Assembly: GCF_028416595.1 (NCBI RefSeq)
Contig: NZ_JAMQKC010000007.1
Span: 62,001-126,000, forward strand
Direction: 5' to 3'
DNA length: 64,000 nucleotides
Source of the DNA: Aquibacillus salsiterrae
GTDB lineage: Bacteria; Bacillota; Bacilli; Bacillales; Amphibacillaceae
The first letter of the stretch is position 1, and each line of letters starts with the position of its first letter. The notes beneath the pieces are model-generated. The model was not told where the DNA came from. It searched no databases and was given only the letters and a program-made list of their open reading frames with translations. This document shows positions 43,893 to 52,991 of this stretch, piece after piece. The position numbers and the translations under genes are program-made.

Positions 43893-44777
43893 ATGAAGAA
43901 ATGGATAATTGCAGCAACAATGACAGCAGGAATAATAACTTTAGCTGCTTGCTCACAGGATGACCCCGAAACGGTTGTTGAAACAGAAGCAGGAGATATT
44001 ACAAAAGAGGAATTTTATCAAGAATTAAAGAGTGAAAATGGTAGTGCTGTATTACAGCAAATGGTTATGAAAAAAGTGTTAGAGAGTCAATATGAAATAG
44101 AAGATAGTGCAGTCGATGATCAAATTGATCAGCTAAAAGAACAATATGGAGACCAGTTTGATATGGTTCTTCAACAAAGTGGATATACAGACGAAGATGC
44201 GTTTCGTGAGGCAGTAAGATTAAGTATGATTCAAGAAAAGGTATTAACGGAGAATATTGATGTATCTGACGAAGAAATTCAACAACGTTATGACCGGATG
44301 CAAACGGAAGTTGAAGCTAGTCATATTCTTGTAGATGATGAAGAAACGGCTAATGAAGTAATTAGTAAATTGAACAATGGTGAAAACTTCGCAGACCTTG
44401 CTAAGGAGTATTCCCAAGATCCTGGTTCCGCTGACAAAGGTGGCGAGTTAGGATTCTTCGGTGTTGGTCAAATGGTTCCAGAATTCGAGAATGCTGCGTA
44501 CTCGCTTGAAGTCGGCGAACTTAGTGAGCCTGTCCAATCATCGAACGGATGGCATGTCATTAAAGTAACAGACAAACGTGAGACGGATACAGAGCTTGAT
44601 CCATTGGAAGATATGAAAGATGATTTGCGTAGAGAAATTGCAAACAGTAAAATCTCTAACGAAGATGCACAAGCCAAGATTCAAAAGATTATGGATGATG
44701 CAAAAATAGACGTTAAAATTGAAGAGTTTAAGGATTTATTTGAACAACCGGAACAAACAGCACAAGCAGCAGAATAA
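43893..44777 (+). CDS. prsA: Foldase lipoprotein PrsA
   Basis: 294 residues. The signal peptide ends in the lipobox L-A-A-C (Cys20). A helical chaperone region surrounds a parvulin-type peptidyl-prolyl isomerase domain (about 135-225) with E-A-S-H-I-L-V, F-A-D-L-A-K-E-Y-S-Q-D-P-G-S and G-E-L-G-F-F-G-V-G-Q-M-V-P-E-F. PrsA folds exported proteins at the outer membrane face. The tail is Gln/Ala-rich. TAGGAGTG precedes the ATG. Confidence 0.96.
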   Translation: MKKWIIAATMTAGIITLAACSQDDPETVVETEAGDITKEEFYQELKSENGSAVLQQMVMKKVLESQYEIEDSAVDDQIDQLKEQYGDQFDMVLQQSGYTDEDAFREAVRLSMIQEKVLTENIDVSDEEIQQRYDRMQTEVEASHILVDDEETANEVISKLNNGENFADLAKEYSQDPGSADKGGELGFFGVGQMVPEFENAAYSLEVGELSEPVQSSNGWHVIKVTDKRETDTELDPLEDMKDDLRREIANSKISNEDAQAKIQKIMDDAKIDVKIEEFKDLFEQPEQTAQAAE

Positions 44778-44839
44778 TACTTACGAGTCGCTTGGCGCTT
44801 TGAAAAGTGATCTCATATAGAGTTTTTATCTGTTGGTGC

Positions 44840-44875
44840 AAAAAGGTCGAACCATAGCTGGTTCGACCTTTTTTT
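44840..44875 (+). terminator. Terminator after prsA
   Basis: A 15-bp perfect stem (44840-44854 with 44859-44873, TAGC loop) ends in T residues. Confidence 0.9.
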
Positions 44876-44933
44876 ACGTATAAAATTCAGAAGATGTCTT
44901 GTCTTAACTGATAAATAAAATGAATCCCGCTGC

Positions 44934-45134
44934 TTACTCTGACATTAATTCAGGACTAGTCTTTTTCTTTTTCTCCCGTTCTTGTTCAATCCGTTCCATG
45001 TATACCTTCCCTTGGCTCTCAATAAATTGTTGTTCAAGCTTGCGTTCTGCTAACATGGCCCGAAATGACATATATCCACTAAAGAAGATAAAGAAAATAA
45101 ACATATATACCCACCATGGGACACCCAAAATCAT
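44934..45134 (-). CDS. yhaL: Sporulation protein YhaL
   Basis: 66 residues: an N-terminal membrane helix (V-P-W-W-V-Y-M-F-I-F-F-I-F-F-S-G-Y) followed by a charged helix with F-I-E-S-Q-G-K-V-Y-M-E-R-I-E-Q-E-R-E. This matches the YhaL family, sporulation-linked and of unknown mechanism, next to prsA as in B. subtilis. GGGGAGG precedes the ATG. Confidence 0.85.
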   Translation of the reverse strand: MILGVPWWVYMFIFFIFFSGYMSFRAMLAERKLEQQFIESQGKVYMERIEQEREKKKKTSPELMSE

Positions 45135-45220
45135 AATTTTTTCCTCCCCTTGTCCTACTTTGTAACAAGTATATGTGGACGAGAGTTAAAATATGATGAA
45201 AGAATATGAATAGAGTTTAT

Positions 45221-46477
45221 CTAACTGTATCGCCTATCCATTTTCTTAAACATTATAAAATAAACACCACCACTAACAAACGCTAATAATCCAAGAATGA
45301 TAAAAACAAATGTATAAGACATATAATTGCTTAATATCAAACTGATAGGCGCAACTAGCTTACCAACTGTAAATCTTAGACTTGCTGCAGAAAAATATTG
45401 CCCTCGCATGTTTTCCGGTGCCAGTCTTGAAACAAAACTTTCTTGTATTCCGACAATCATTAATTCAGCGGTAGTAAAAATAGCCATCGCAAGCAGGAAA
45501 ATCCATACATTTTGGGATAGTCCATAAATAATGATTCCTATTCCGTACAAAAAACTAGAGGCTACAAATACACGCCGTTCTTTAAATTTATTCATCACTC
45601 TCGTAATAGATACTGTAAACAGTGCCACCAACAGACCATTTTCAGCCAAAACTAGCGCAAAGGCTGTTTCACCAGAGACAGAAAGATTCCTTTCACCAAA
45701 CTGTAGTAGCGATTGGTACTGAATAACTTCACTTGTATACACAGCGATTAATAAGTCCAACTGCATAAACGTTTGAGCGACGAGAACACCTGCAATGATA
45801 AATAGCAAAAAAGTTTTATCTTTAGCAATTACACGATAGTCACTTAGTTCATCCCAAATTGCTTTATACCATCTAGTATCTGCAGACTTTAGACGTTCTT
45901 TAAACACTGCCGTTTCTCCAAGATATTTCTGCAAAACAACCATCAGAACTGCGGTCAACACAAAGCCCGCTACTAACATCTCAAATCGATAATGATAAAA
46001 GACAAAACTCCCTATAATTGGGCCAACAACAACAGCAATATTAATTGATGTATAGAATACGGCGAACACCGATGAACGGTTTTTTTCACTTACTACATCA
46101 GCTACCATTGCATGGGATGCAGGCCAATACAGCGCTCCCCAGACACCTAACATGGTGAACGATAAAAACGTTAAGGTAGGAGATGTGTACCACGGGGAAT
46201 TTGCGATGGCAAAAAGGACAAAAGTCAAACACTGTCCAGCCGTTGATAAAACCATCATCCGCTTTCTGCCAAATCTGTCTGCACAATAACCGCCAACTAA
46301 ACTTGCGATGACGGAGAAGGCTTGTGAAAGGATCAATAATAATCCTGCATTTTCTTTTCCAAATGACTTTTCAAAAAATATTGTCATAAAGGGGAAATAA
46401 GACCAAAATAGAAAATTCATCGTCCCTTCCCCAAAAAGACGAATTTTTAAATTTCGATCCCAGTCTGACCATTTCAT
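45221..46477 (-). CDS. MFS transporter
   Basis: 418 residues with 12 membrane helices. The loop motif G-G-Y-C-A-D-R-F-G-R-K-R-M (about 62-74) and G-A-L-Y-W-P-A-S-H-A-M define the major facilitator superfamily, closest to multidrug-efflux-type families. The substrate cannot be told from the sequence. GGAG precedes the ATG. It stands between yhaL and yhaM, which has no fixed counterpart in B. subtilis that I recall. Confidence 0.88.
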   Translation of the reverse strand: MKWSDWDRNLKIRLFGEGTMNFLFWSYFPFMTIFFEKSFGKENAGLLLILSQAFSVIASLVGGYCADRFGRKRMMVLSTAGQCLTFVLFAIANSPWYTSPTLTFLSFTMLGVWGALYWPASHAMVADVVSEKNRSSVFAVFYTSINIAVVVGPIIGSFVFYHYRFEMLVAGFVLTAVLMVVLQKYLGETAVFKERLKSADTRWYKAIWDELSDYRVIAKDKTFLLFIIAGVLVAQTFMQLDLLIAVYTSEVIQYQSLLQFGERNLSVSGETAFALVLAENGLLVALFTVSITRVMNKFKERRVFVASSFLYGIGIIIYGLSQNVWIFLLAMAIFTTAELMIVGIQESFVSRLAPENMRGQYFSAASLRFTVGKLVAPISLILSNYMSYTFVFIILGLLAFVSGGVYFIMFKKMDRRYS

Positions 46478-46568
46478 CTGTTTGCTCCGTTCTAAGCTGC
46501 ATATTTAACTTTCGTCTAACATCCAATTTCTCGGATTTAGTATTTCTATTATACTACCTACCAATCTA

Positions 46569-47513
46569 TCATTCATCAAAGGTAGGCTTATAAAACGAGC
46601 GGTTGTCCATTGCAAACATTCGCTCAGTGAATTCACCTGGCTTAACCTTTGCAAGTGTTCGGTTTAGCATATTCATTTTTGCGTCAATGAGATCAATCAA
46701 GTGCAGTATTTCAGCTTCTCGAACAAGTGGAGGTTTTGGGCTTCCCCACTCCGCTTTCCCGTGATGACTTAATACCATATGCTGAAGGATCGTTACTTCT
46801 TCCCCGATAATTTGCAATTCCTCAGCGGCTCGACCAATTTCTTCGACCATCATAGGAATATGACCAAGTAATTTTCCTTCCAATGTGTAGGTAGGTGCGC
46901 TAATCCCTGACAATTCCTTCATTTTTCCTAAATCATGTAGAATGATGCCTGCATATAACAAATCTTTGTTTATCTCTGGGTAGAGATTTTTTAGTTCTTT
47001 AGCAATATTGAGCATCGAAACAACATGATACAGCAAGCCTGACACATATTCGTGGTGATTTTTCGTAGCCGCTGGATAAACACCCAATTCATCCTGGTAC
47101 TTTTTGACAAAATACCTAACTATTCGTTGCAAATTAGGATTTTTCATATCAAAGATAATTTCTGTTAATCTACCCATTAATTCTTCTTTATCAACTGGCG
47201 CCTTTTCAATAAAGTCTGCAACCTGAACGCCATCGGTCGGTTGGGCTTGTCTAATAGAATGAATCTTCAATTGTGAACGACCACGGAATTGATTTATTTC
47301 ACCCATAACTTTCACAAGCTGCTCTGCGTGAAATAGTTCTTCATCCTCCGGCGTTGCATCCCATAATTTCGCTTCAATTTCACCCGATGTATCACTTAAG
47401 ACAAGTGTGAGAAAAGGTTTGCCATTACTAGCAACACCCTTAGTTGCAGCTTTTACTAGCATAAAAGAATCAAAAAGATCTCCTACATTATGATACCCAA
47501 TTCCATTTTTCAT
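46569..47513 (-). CDS. yhaM: 3'-5' exoribonuclease YhaM
   Basis: 314 residues, the exact length of B. subtilis YhaM. An OB-fold domain (about 15-95; [11 protein letters not shown] and I-E-A-K-L-W-D-A) is followed by an HD phosphohydrolase domain with [19 protein letters not shown] (HD pair) and S-H-H-G. It trims RNA and single-stranded DNA 3' ends. I start at ATG 47513 after AAGGGGG; the frame extends upstream only into repeat DNA. In B. subtilis it is in a yhaO-yhaN-yhaM operon; here a regulator and repeats separate it from yhaN. Confidence 0.94.
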   Translation of the reverse strand: MKNGIGYHNVGDLFDSFMLVKAATKGVASNGKPFLTLVLSDTSGEIEAKLWDATPEDEELFHAEQLVKVMGEINQFRGRSQLKIHSIRQAQPTDGVQVADFIEKAPVDKEELMGRLTEIIFDMKNPNLQRIVRYFVKKYQDELGVYPAATKNHHEYVSGLLYHVVSMLNIAKELKNLYPEINKDLLYAGIILHDLGKMKELSGISAPTYTLEGKLLGHIPMMVEEIGRAAEELQIIGEEVTILQHMVLSHHGKAEWGSPKPPLVREAEILHLIDLIDAKMNMLNRTLAKVKPGEFTERMFAMDNRSFYKPTFDE

Positions 47514-47532
47514 AAAATCAACCCCCTTAGAA

Positions 47533-47652
47533 CAAAAAGCGCAAGTCGCGCCTTGCACACCCCCGACAAGCTTAAGCAAAATTTTTTTCTTAAGACCTCG
47601 AGGGGCCCGGAGCTAGACAGCTCTTGCATTTTTTTATACTTTCTTATCTTAT
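47533..47652 (+). repeat. Dispersed intergenic repeat, long copy
   Basis: AAAAAGCGCAAGTCGCGCC, CACCCCCGACAAGCTTAAG, an insertion-like AAAATTTTTTTC, then GGAGCTAGACAGCTC and TTTTTTTATACTTTCTTATC: the longest copy, about 120 bp. It abuts a second partial copy. Confidence 0.8.
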
Positions 47653-47720
47653 TAGAAAAGCGCAAGTCGCACCTTGCTAGACTAAGGCGGGCTAGGCGCT
47701 AAAGCTGGACGTTGCTGTTA
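47653..47720 (+). repeat. Dispersed intergenic repeat, second adjacent copy with an alternative right half
   Basis: AGAAAAGCGCAAGTCGCACC then GGCGGGCTAGGCGC and AAAGCTGGACGTTGCTG. The AAGCTGGACGT(T/G)GCTG part recurs at 61645 and replaces the usual GGAGCTAGACAGCTC right half. Confidence 0.65.
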
Positions 47721-47730
47721 CTGAATTTAT

Positions 47731-48282
47731 CTAATTGTCATGCCTTGGCACATACTTAAATATTCCCCCTGATTCCACCACTTGAATAAAGCGCATTAGC
47801 CAACGATAGTAATTTTTCGCATAATCTAGTCGCTCGATGTCTAAGTCAATCTTATCTTTTAGTGCTTGATCACTAGTCTTACTTTTTATTTCTTCTAAAT
47901 CAAGAATTGCTTCTTCTGCTTCCTCGATATTTGTCTCCGTTTGATTTTTCCATCTATTTCCGAATAACGAAGTGAATGATTTATACCAATCTTCCTCTGA
48001 CTTATATAAATCTTTTCGAACACCTTTTTTAAATGCAGGTTCAACCATTTTCATTTCTGAAAGGGAACGAACACCGGTAGACATACTTGTTTTACTCATT
48101 TCCAAGGCTTTGGTCATTTCATCTAACGTCATTGGACCATCATTAAAATAAAGTGCTCCGTACAGGCGTCCAACTGAAGGAGTAATTCCATACAGATTCA
48201 TATTTTTTGCAATAACTTGGACAAATTTTTCAATGATTTCCTCATACTCGTTCCATTCTGCTTTCACATTATCGTTGGGCAA
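47731..48282 (-). CDS. Second GbsR-family transcriptional regulator
   Basis: 183 residues, close to B. subtilis GbsR (180). Y-G-I-T-P-S-V-G-R-L-Y-G-A-L-Y-F, M-T-L-D-E-M-T-K-A-L-E-M-S-K-T-S-M-S-T-G-V-R-S-L and F-K-K-G-V-R-K-D-L-Y are family hallmarks, and the tail V-V-E-S-G-G-I-F-K-Y-V-P is typical of GbsR itself. GbsR senses choline and represses glycine betaine synthesis genes, but no gbsAB lies nearby. The TTG at 48282 has GGAGGT upstream. Confidence 0.85.
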   Translation of the reverse strand: MPNDNVKAEWNEYEEIIEKFVQVIAKNMNLYGITPSVGRLYGALYFNDGPMTLDEMTKALEMSKTSMSTGVRSLSEMKMVEPAFKKGVRKDLYKSEEDWYKSFTSLFGNRWKNQTETNIEEAEEAILDLEEIKSKTSDQALKDKIDLDIERLDYAKNYYRWLMRFIQVVESGGIFKYVPRHDN

Positions 48283-48310
48283 TAGGACGATACCTCCACA
48301 TACACTATTT

Positions 48311-48328
48311 ACGGGGAGAGGACCCCGT
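48311..48328. promoter_or_regulatory. GC-rich palindrome before the second GbsR-like gene
   Basis: ACGGGG and CCCCGT flank AGAGGA, 29 nt upstream of the TTG start. It could be an operator, or a hairpin in the leader close to the ribosome binding site. Confidence 0.4.
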
Positions 48329-48380
48329 TATTTTTATCAAGACTATTTTATCACTAAAGAAGGAATAATTCTATTACACA

Positions 48381-48432
48381 AAGAAAAGCGTAAGTGCCTC
48401 GGTCAGCAGTTCTTGGATCTTTATACTTTTTT
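48381..48432 (+). repeat. Dispersed intergenic repeat, shortened copy
   Basis: AAGAAAAGCGTAAGTGCC, then CAGCAGTTCTTGGATC and TATACTTTT. The GAGCT half-site is lost. Confidence 0.65.
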
Positions 48433-48441
48433 AAAATGACA

Positions 48442-51387
48442 TTAATCAGTAGTTAATACCTCTTTTACAAAGACACCACTTCTTTTGTTAGCATAGTCTT
48501 TCCATATTTGGTCATAAGTAAAAACAATCACTTGTTGATTATTAGAAACCTCTACTAATATGTCAAACATCACTTGTTCTCTTCGGTGATCAAAATGGAC
48601 AAAAGCATCATCGATAAAAAATGGTAGGTTTGCATCACTATTTGATAGGGTACTTAACGCAATTCGTAAGGCAACATACAACTGGTCTCTTGTTCCTTGT
48701 GACAATTGTTCGGCAGTAAACCGAATTCCCCGTTCATCCTCTACTTGGATGGAGTGCTTATCGATTGGGGGATAAACCTGTACATATCTACCAAATGTTA
48801 ATCGTCTAAAATAAGTGGAAGTTTGCTCAATCACTTTCGGAAGATACTTATCCTGGTATACATTTTTCGTCTCGGTAAGCTTATCTTTAGCAACTGTCAA
48901 CACTGCCCATTTCTTAGCTAAATGTTGTAAGCGGTCCAAGTCGTTCGCATAACGATGCTTCATCATCGAAAAATCCTCAGAATTTTCCAGATGATGAATA
49001 ACTGACCTTATGTCAGCTAATGCCTGTCTTTTAGATTCGAGTAAGCCATCCATTTCTGTCATCGTTTGTGTTATTTGATCATACTTTCCTTTTATAAATG
49101 CAATATCAGTCTCTTCTAGTTGATTGATATTGCTATTAGTTACAACTGTTTCTAATTGTTTCTTTAATTGGATTAGTTTGTCATTCAATTGTTTTTTTGC
49201 TTCTGCCTGTTTTCCTTTTTTTAAGAAATCCTCTTCGTTGGTAACAGCAGCAATCGAGAATAATTGCTGCAACTCCTCGTTATATGGAAGTAATTTCCGG
49301 TTAAGTTCACGTTCTTGTTCATTCAGTTGCTTAAACAACTGTGTATAATGGTCGTGCTGGTTACTTAACCTTGTTTGTTCCTTCAATAACTCTTTTAAAA
49401 ATACTACTGCATTTTCGATCGTCTGCTTTTCCTCCATTAATCCTTTTTTTTCAATCCAATGAAATAAGTCCTGTTCGTAATTTCGGTTTTGGTTACACAG
49501 ATAATTGAATTGCTCTTCTTTTTCAACCATTTGTTCATATTTATCTAAGATGACAGACAATCGCCTGTAAAGCAGTGGCCAATGTTTTACGGAGACACCT
49601 TGTAGGAATGGGTATGCCGCAATCTCTTCTTGTACATACTGATCCGTTGCTGACTTTTTTTGATTAAAAAAACGTTGCCTTTCCTTCCGTTTTAGTCTAT
49701 CTACTTCAAGCTGGTGAAGCTCATTGTTCATCGAAAGGATATGTTGTTTGATTTGTTCCTGTCGGCTTACCATTTCTTTTAATTCGTAATATTCATCATC
49801 ACTAATGATTTCCGTTCTTGCTTCATCTACATCAAACAAGTTATCCATCCACTTATTTCTTCGTTTTGAGATCGATTGAAAAAACACGACGATACTAACT
49901 AGTACAATACTTACCAATAAAAGTAATGGTTGATTGGCAAACCATCCAACTAAAATAATAAGCGCACTGAGGATTCCAGCAATAACAAGAGTCCTATGAT
50001 TAATTTTTTTGTCGTTTTCAATAAACTGTTGCCATTGTGTTTGCTTGTATGTTTCAGGTTCTCGTTGATTGTGCGCTTCTTTTTTCTCTACTTTTTGAAT
50101 AAATTGCCCTAATGAATGCTCCTCGATTTGCTCGTTTTCTAGCTTATTCCTTTCCGTTAGAAGTTGGTTCATTTGGTGATCAATCCGTGATAATTCATTG
50201 GCAATATTATCTTTTTCCTGCTCAATTTGTTCTAATTCCTGCTTGAGACGAAACCATGTTTCCTCAACATGGAATGGAAAGGATAATGTTGCTAAATTGT
50301 CTACTGTGAACCCAATTTCTAGTGTCGATAGCTCGTTTGTTAAGGTCTGTTTTAAATGGGTGACTTCCTTATTCTTTTCCTCCATTTGTTTCTTCGTTAT
50401 AGCATAGCTATCAAAGGATGCGACGGTATATTTCAATTGTTCAAGAACAGAGGCGGAAAGCATTTGTGCTTGAATCATCGTCAAATGCTCATGATAGTCT
50501 TTTAGTTGATTGGTTACGGCAAAAAGTTCACTCCTTAACGGCAACACGTATTCCTTTACTTGTTGATATCGTGTAAAACCATTTTCAGGAAATGTTAATT
50601 GCTCTGGATAAAGACTTAGCTCACGAACCGTATGGTGATAATCTTCAATAAGAGGATACATATCGATTAATTTGTGGTAACTATCTCTTTTGTGTGTTAA
50701 CTGGACAAGTTCCCTTTGAAGTAGGTTAATTTCTTCAGCTAACTCCCGCTCCGTTCTCTTTTTATCATTGTAGGCTATTTCTCGAATTTCTAATTCTTTC
50801 ATTTTTGTGTAGTGTCTCGCTATTTCATTCAAACATTCATTAATTGTTGGTCTTCTTCCTTGTGGTTTAAAAAGGTCATTCAACTCATTTTCTAATTCTT
50901 TTTCAATGGTATATATTTTTTCGGTACCAGCCATACCAATACCTAGTAAGACATCACCTAATTGTTCTCGGCTGATGTTATCTAGTGTCGTTAACTGTTT
51001 CGCATCAAACGAGAATATGGAATTATAGGTTTTTTCATCGATGCCATTGAGCCTTATTTTCAGCCATTCTTCATCCATTACAGTTCCATCAGCTAACCAA
51101 CAAACTGCCTCACCATTACGTCTGTCGTGAATCCTTTCAATCGAAAATACCCCATCTGATTCAGTTGATACCGTTAATTGGCCACCCATTCTTCCACCCG
51201 TTTTAGGCATGTATAGTTCCCTTTTCTTCGGTGGAAACCCAAACAGCATGAATAATAAAAATTGCCTTAGTGTTGACTTTCCAGACTCATTTGCTCCATT
51301 AATGACAACAAGGGAAGTGTCCGGAAAATCAATTTGATAATCCTGCCATTTACCAAATCCATATATATTAGCACGTTTCACTCTCAT
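48442..51387 (-). CDS. yhaN: YhaN: SMC-like ATPase of DNA repair
   Basis: 981 residues, comparable to B. subtilis YhaN. Walker A G-A-N-E-S-G-K-S-T (about 34-42) is at the N-terminus; the ABC signature L-S-Q-G-T-R-D-Q-L-Y-V-A-L and Walker B P-F-F-I-D-D-A-F-V-H-F-D are near the end (about 900-945), separated by long coiled coils. Two hydrophobic helices (about 465-510) sit in the middle where SbcC would have a zinc hook, so the hinge may be membrane-inserted. It ends the yhaO-yhaN pair, 7 nt after yhaO, and is the likely partner of that nuclease. Confidence 0.92.
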   Translation of the reverse strand: MRVKRANIYGFGKWQDYQIDFPDTSLVVINGANESGKSTLRQFLLFMLFGFPPKKRELYMPKTGGRMGGQLTVSTESDGVFSIERIHDRRNGEAVCWLADGTVMDEEWLKIRLNGIDEKTYNSIFSFDAKQLTTLDNISREQLGDVLLGIGMAGTEKIYTIEKELENELNDLFKPQGRRPTINECLNEIARHYTKMKELEIREIAYNDKKRTERELAEEINLLQRELVQLTHKRDSYHKLIDMYPLIEDYHHTVRELSLYPEQLTFPENGFTRYQQVKEYVLPLRSELFAVTNQLKDYHEHLTMIQAQMLSASVLEQLKYTVASFDSYAITKKQMEEKNKEVTHLKQTLTNELSTLEIGFTVDNLATLSFPFHVEETWFRLKQELEQIEQEKDNIANELSRIDHQMNQLLTERNKLENEQIEEHSLGQFIQKVEKKEAHNQREPETYKQTQWQQFIENDKKINHRTLVIAGILSALIILVGWFANQPLLLLVSIVLVSIVVFFQSISKRRNKWMDNLFDVDEARTEIISDDEYYELKEMVSRQEQIKQHILSMNNELHQLEVDRLKRKERQRFFNQKKSATDQYVQEEIAAYPFLQGVSVKHWPLLYRRLSVILDKYEQMVEKEEQFNYLCNQNRNYEQDLFHWIEKKGLMEEKQTIENAVVFLKELLKEQTRLSNQHDHYTQLFKQLNEQERELNRKLLPYNEELQQLFSIAAVTNEEDFLKKGKQAEAKKQLNDKLIQLKKQLETVVTNSNINQLEETDIAFIKGKYDQITQTMTEMDGLLESKRQALADIRSVIHHLENSEDFSMMKHRYANDLDRLQHLAKKWAVLTVAKDKLTETKNVYQDKYLPKVIEQTSTYFRRLTFGRYVQVYPPIDKHSIQVEDERGIRFTAEQLSQGTRDQLYVALRIALSTLSNSDANLPFFIDDAFVHFDHRREQVMFDILVEVSNNQQVIVFTYDQIWKDYANKRSGVFVKEVLTTD

Positions 51388-51394
51388 TTTACAT

Positions 51395-52624
51395 TCAATC
51401 CTTTAGCAGCCTGTACACGAGGTACTGCTCTGCTTCTTTTAATATTTCAAGTTCCTCTTCGTTAGTAAATGGCTTTATATGCTTCCTTGCAGTTCGGTGA
51501 CTAAATAACGGCTGAACTGAATCATCAATACTAGTTGTATTTTCAAAGGATTGTAAGAGTTCCCCAATGAAATGCTGGCCATTTATTAACTGATTCCTAT
51601 TCCAGTGGATAGTCTGAACGAGTTTTATCTCCTGTATAAAAACCCATTCCGTTTCCTTCTCGTAGAATTCGTTTAAATAGTCAACGATATCTTGCAGGGT
51701 TCCGTTTCTTCCCCATGTTTCTAGTAGTTCTGAATCACTTTCGAGTTCAACCTTTAAAATACATTTCCCTATTCGTTTCCTCAACTGGTCAATTGTTTCC
51801 TCCATTAAGGTTTCGATATCTTGAGGCTTTCTACACTGACGAACATGTATCGGCAGTGTTTCAAAGCGAATGTGCTGTAATGGAAAAAATTCAAACGCAC
51901 TACCATGCTCATCCATTTCCACGTAAAAACACCCTTTTTCACCTGACTCTTTCTTTGAGCGTCCCTGAATATTTCCCGGATAAATGATCGGTGGGTTATC
52001 TTTTAATACCTGAGATTTATGAATGTGCCCTAATGCCCAATAATCCACTGGTTTTTCTAATAAATCTTTAACTTGAAAAGGAGCATAAACGTCGTGTTCT
52101 GTGTTGGTATTAACGCTACCGTGAAGCATTCCAATGTGAAACGGTGTCGTATTTGTAATTTCAAATTCCTTAGACTTGTTATCATAAACCGCACGACTTT
52201 GGTAACTGAAGCCATAAATAGATGCTATAGGAGTGCCGTTTTTATAAAAGATTTTGTTTGTTACTTGTTCTGATTGGAAACTATGAACATTCGGCGGATA
52301 ACCAATATCAAACACGCGCCCGCCGGTGTAATCATGATTACCGTAAGATAAATATACTTGAACACCACTTACTTCTAACCTCTCGAACGCTTTTCTCAAC
52401 TTTGTCTGGGCTTTCATACTCTGTTGTTCACTATCAAACAGATCACCAACGATTAATACAAAATCGACTTGTTTGTCCAGTGCTAGTTGAACAAGATTGT
52501 CTAATGCCGTATAAGTACTATCGTGAATTTCTTTAAAAAGCTTGTCCCCTATCGATGATAGCCCTTTGAATGGACTATCAATGTGTAAGTCTGCACAATG
52601 AATAAAAGATATTTTATCGCTCAT
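51395..52624 (-). CDS. yhaO: YhaO: SbcD-like DNA repair exonuclease
   Basis: 409 residues. The calcineurin-type phosphoesterase motifs are F-I-H-C-A-D-L-H-I-D-S-P-F (about 7-18), V-G-D-L-F-D-S (about 61), S-Y-G-N-H-D-Y (about 95) and G-H-I-H-K-S (about 200). Length and neighbours match B. subtilis YhaO. Together with YhaN it resembles a Mre11-Rad50/SbcCD-type pair. A LexA-like box lies about 55-65 nt upstream. Confidence 0.92.
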   Translation of the reverse strand: MSDKISFIHCADLHIDSPFKGLSSIGDKLFKEIHDSTYTALDNLVQLALDKQVDFVLIVGDLFDSEQQSMKAQTKLRKAFERLEVSGVQVYLSYGNHDYTGGRVFDIGYPPNVHSFQSEQVTNKIFYKNGTPIASIYGFSYQSRAVYDNKSKEFEITNTTPFHIGMLHGSVNTNTEHDVYAPFQVKDLLEKPVDYWALGHIHKSQVLKDNPPIIYPGNIQGRSKKESGEKGCFYVEMDEHGSAFEFFPLQHIRFETLPIHVRQCRKPQDIETLMEETIDQLRKRIGKCILKVELESDSELLETWGRNGTLQDIVDYLNEFYEKETEWVFIQEIKLVQTIHWNRNQLINGQHFIGELLQSFENTTSIDDSVQPLFSHRTARKHIKPFTNEEELEILKEAEQYLVYRLLKD

Positions 52625-52676
52625 AGGAAAAGTCCTTCCATATTGTACTTACTACTAGTTTATCAAAATCAACAAC

Positions 52677-52690
52677 CGAATGCACGTTCG
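52677..52690 (-). promoter_or_regulatory. LexA-like box upstream of yhaO
   Basis: On the minus strand CGAACGTGCATTCG fits CGAAC-RNRY-GTTYC with one core mismatch (ATTC for GTTC). In B. subtilis yhaO-yhaN-yhaM is, to my knowledge, a LexA-controlled operon, which supports the site. A weak TTGATT...TACAAT promoter with 19-bp spacing lies between the box and the gene. Confidence 0.5.
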
Positions 52691-52704
52691 ATAAATTTAT
52701 CTAA

Positions 52705-52762
52705 GATAAAAAGCACCCTGCATTAGACAACTCGTGGGTCTTGCTATGCTTTCTTATCTTTG
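52705..52762 (+). repeat. Dispersed intergenic repeat, degenerate copy
   Basis: GATAAAAAGCACCCTGCATT, TAGACAACTCGTGGG and GCTATGCTTTCTTATC keep the family order with many changes. Confidence 0.5.
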
Positions 52763-52825
52763 AGCCAAGGCGAAGAATAGACGTGGCTAACTTTACAGTT
52801 CCACACATCAAGCTAGGCAACAAAA

Positions 52826-52858
52826 AAGAGCATCAAATTGGATTCAATTAAATGCTCT
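52826..52858 (-). terminator. Terminator on the minus strand downstream of yheA
   Basis: AGAGCAT...AAATTG pairs with CAATT...ATGCTCT around a short loop; the minus strand continues in TTTTTTG. Confidence 0.7.
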
Positions 52859-52879
52859 CAAATACGCTATTTTATTAAA

Positions 52880-52972
52880 TAAGAAAAGCGAAAGCGCCTT
52901 GCCAGCTTAAGACCTCAGGCGGGGTAGGTGCCCGGAGCAGACAGCTCTTGCATTTTTCATCTTATCTTTTTT
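52880..52972 (+). repeat. Dispersed intergenic repeat, full-length copy
   Basis: TAAGAAAAGCGAAAGCGCC, GCTTAAGACCTCAGGC, GGGGTAGGTGCCCGGAGC and AGACAGCTCTTGCATTTTT end with CATCTTATCTT. It runs against the direction of yheA. Confidence 0.8.
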
Positions 52973-52991
52973 AAAAAACAAGCTGTAAGTG

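Noticed and set aside
48442-52624. SbcC-SbcD pair
   Set aside because: No zinc-hook C-x-x-C in the ATPase and two membrane helices instead; length and location next to yheA/yheB and yhaM fit YhaN-YhaO better.
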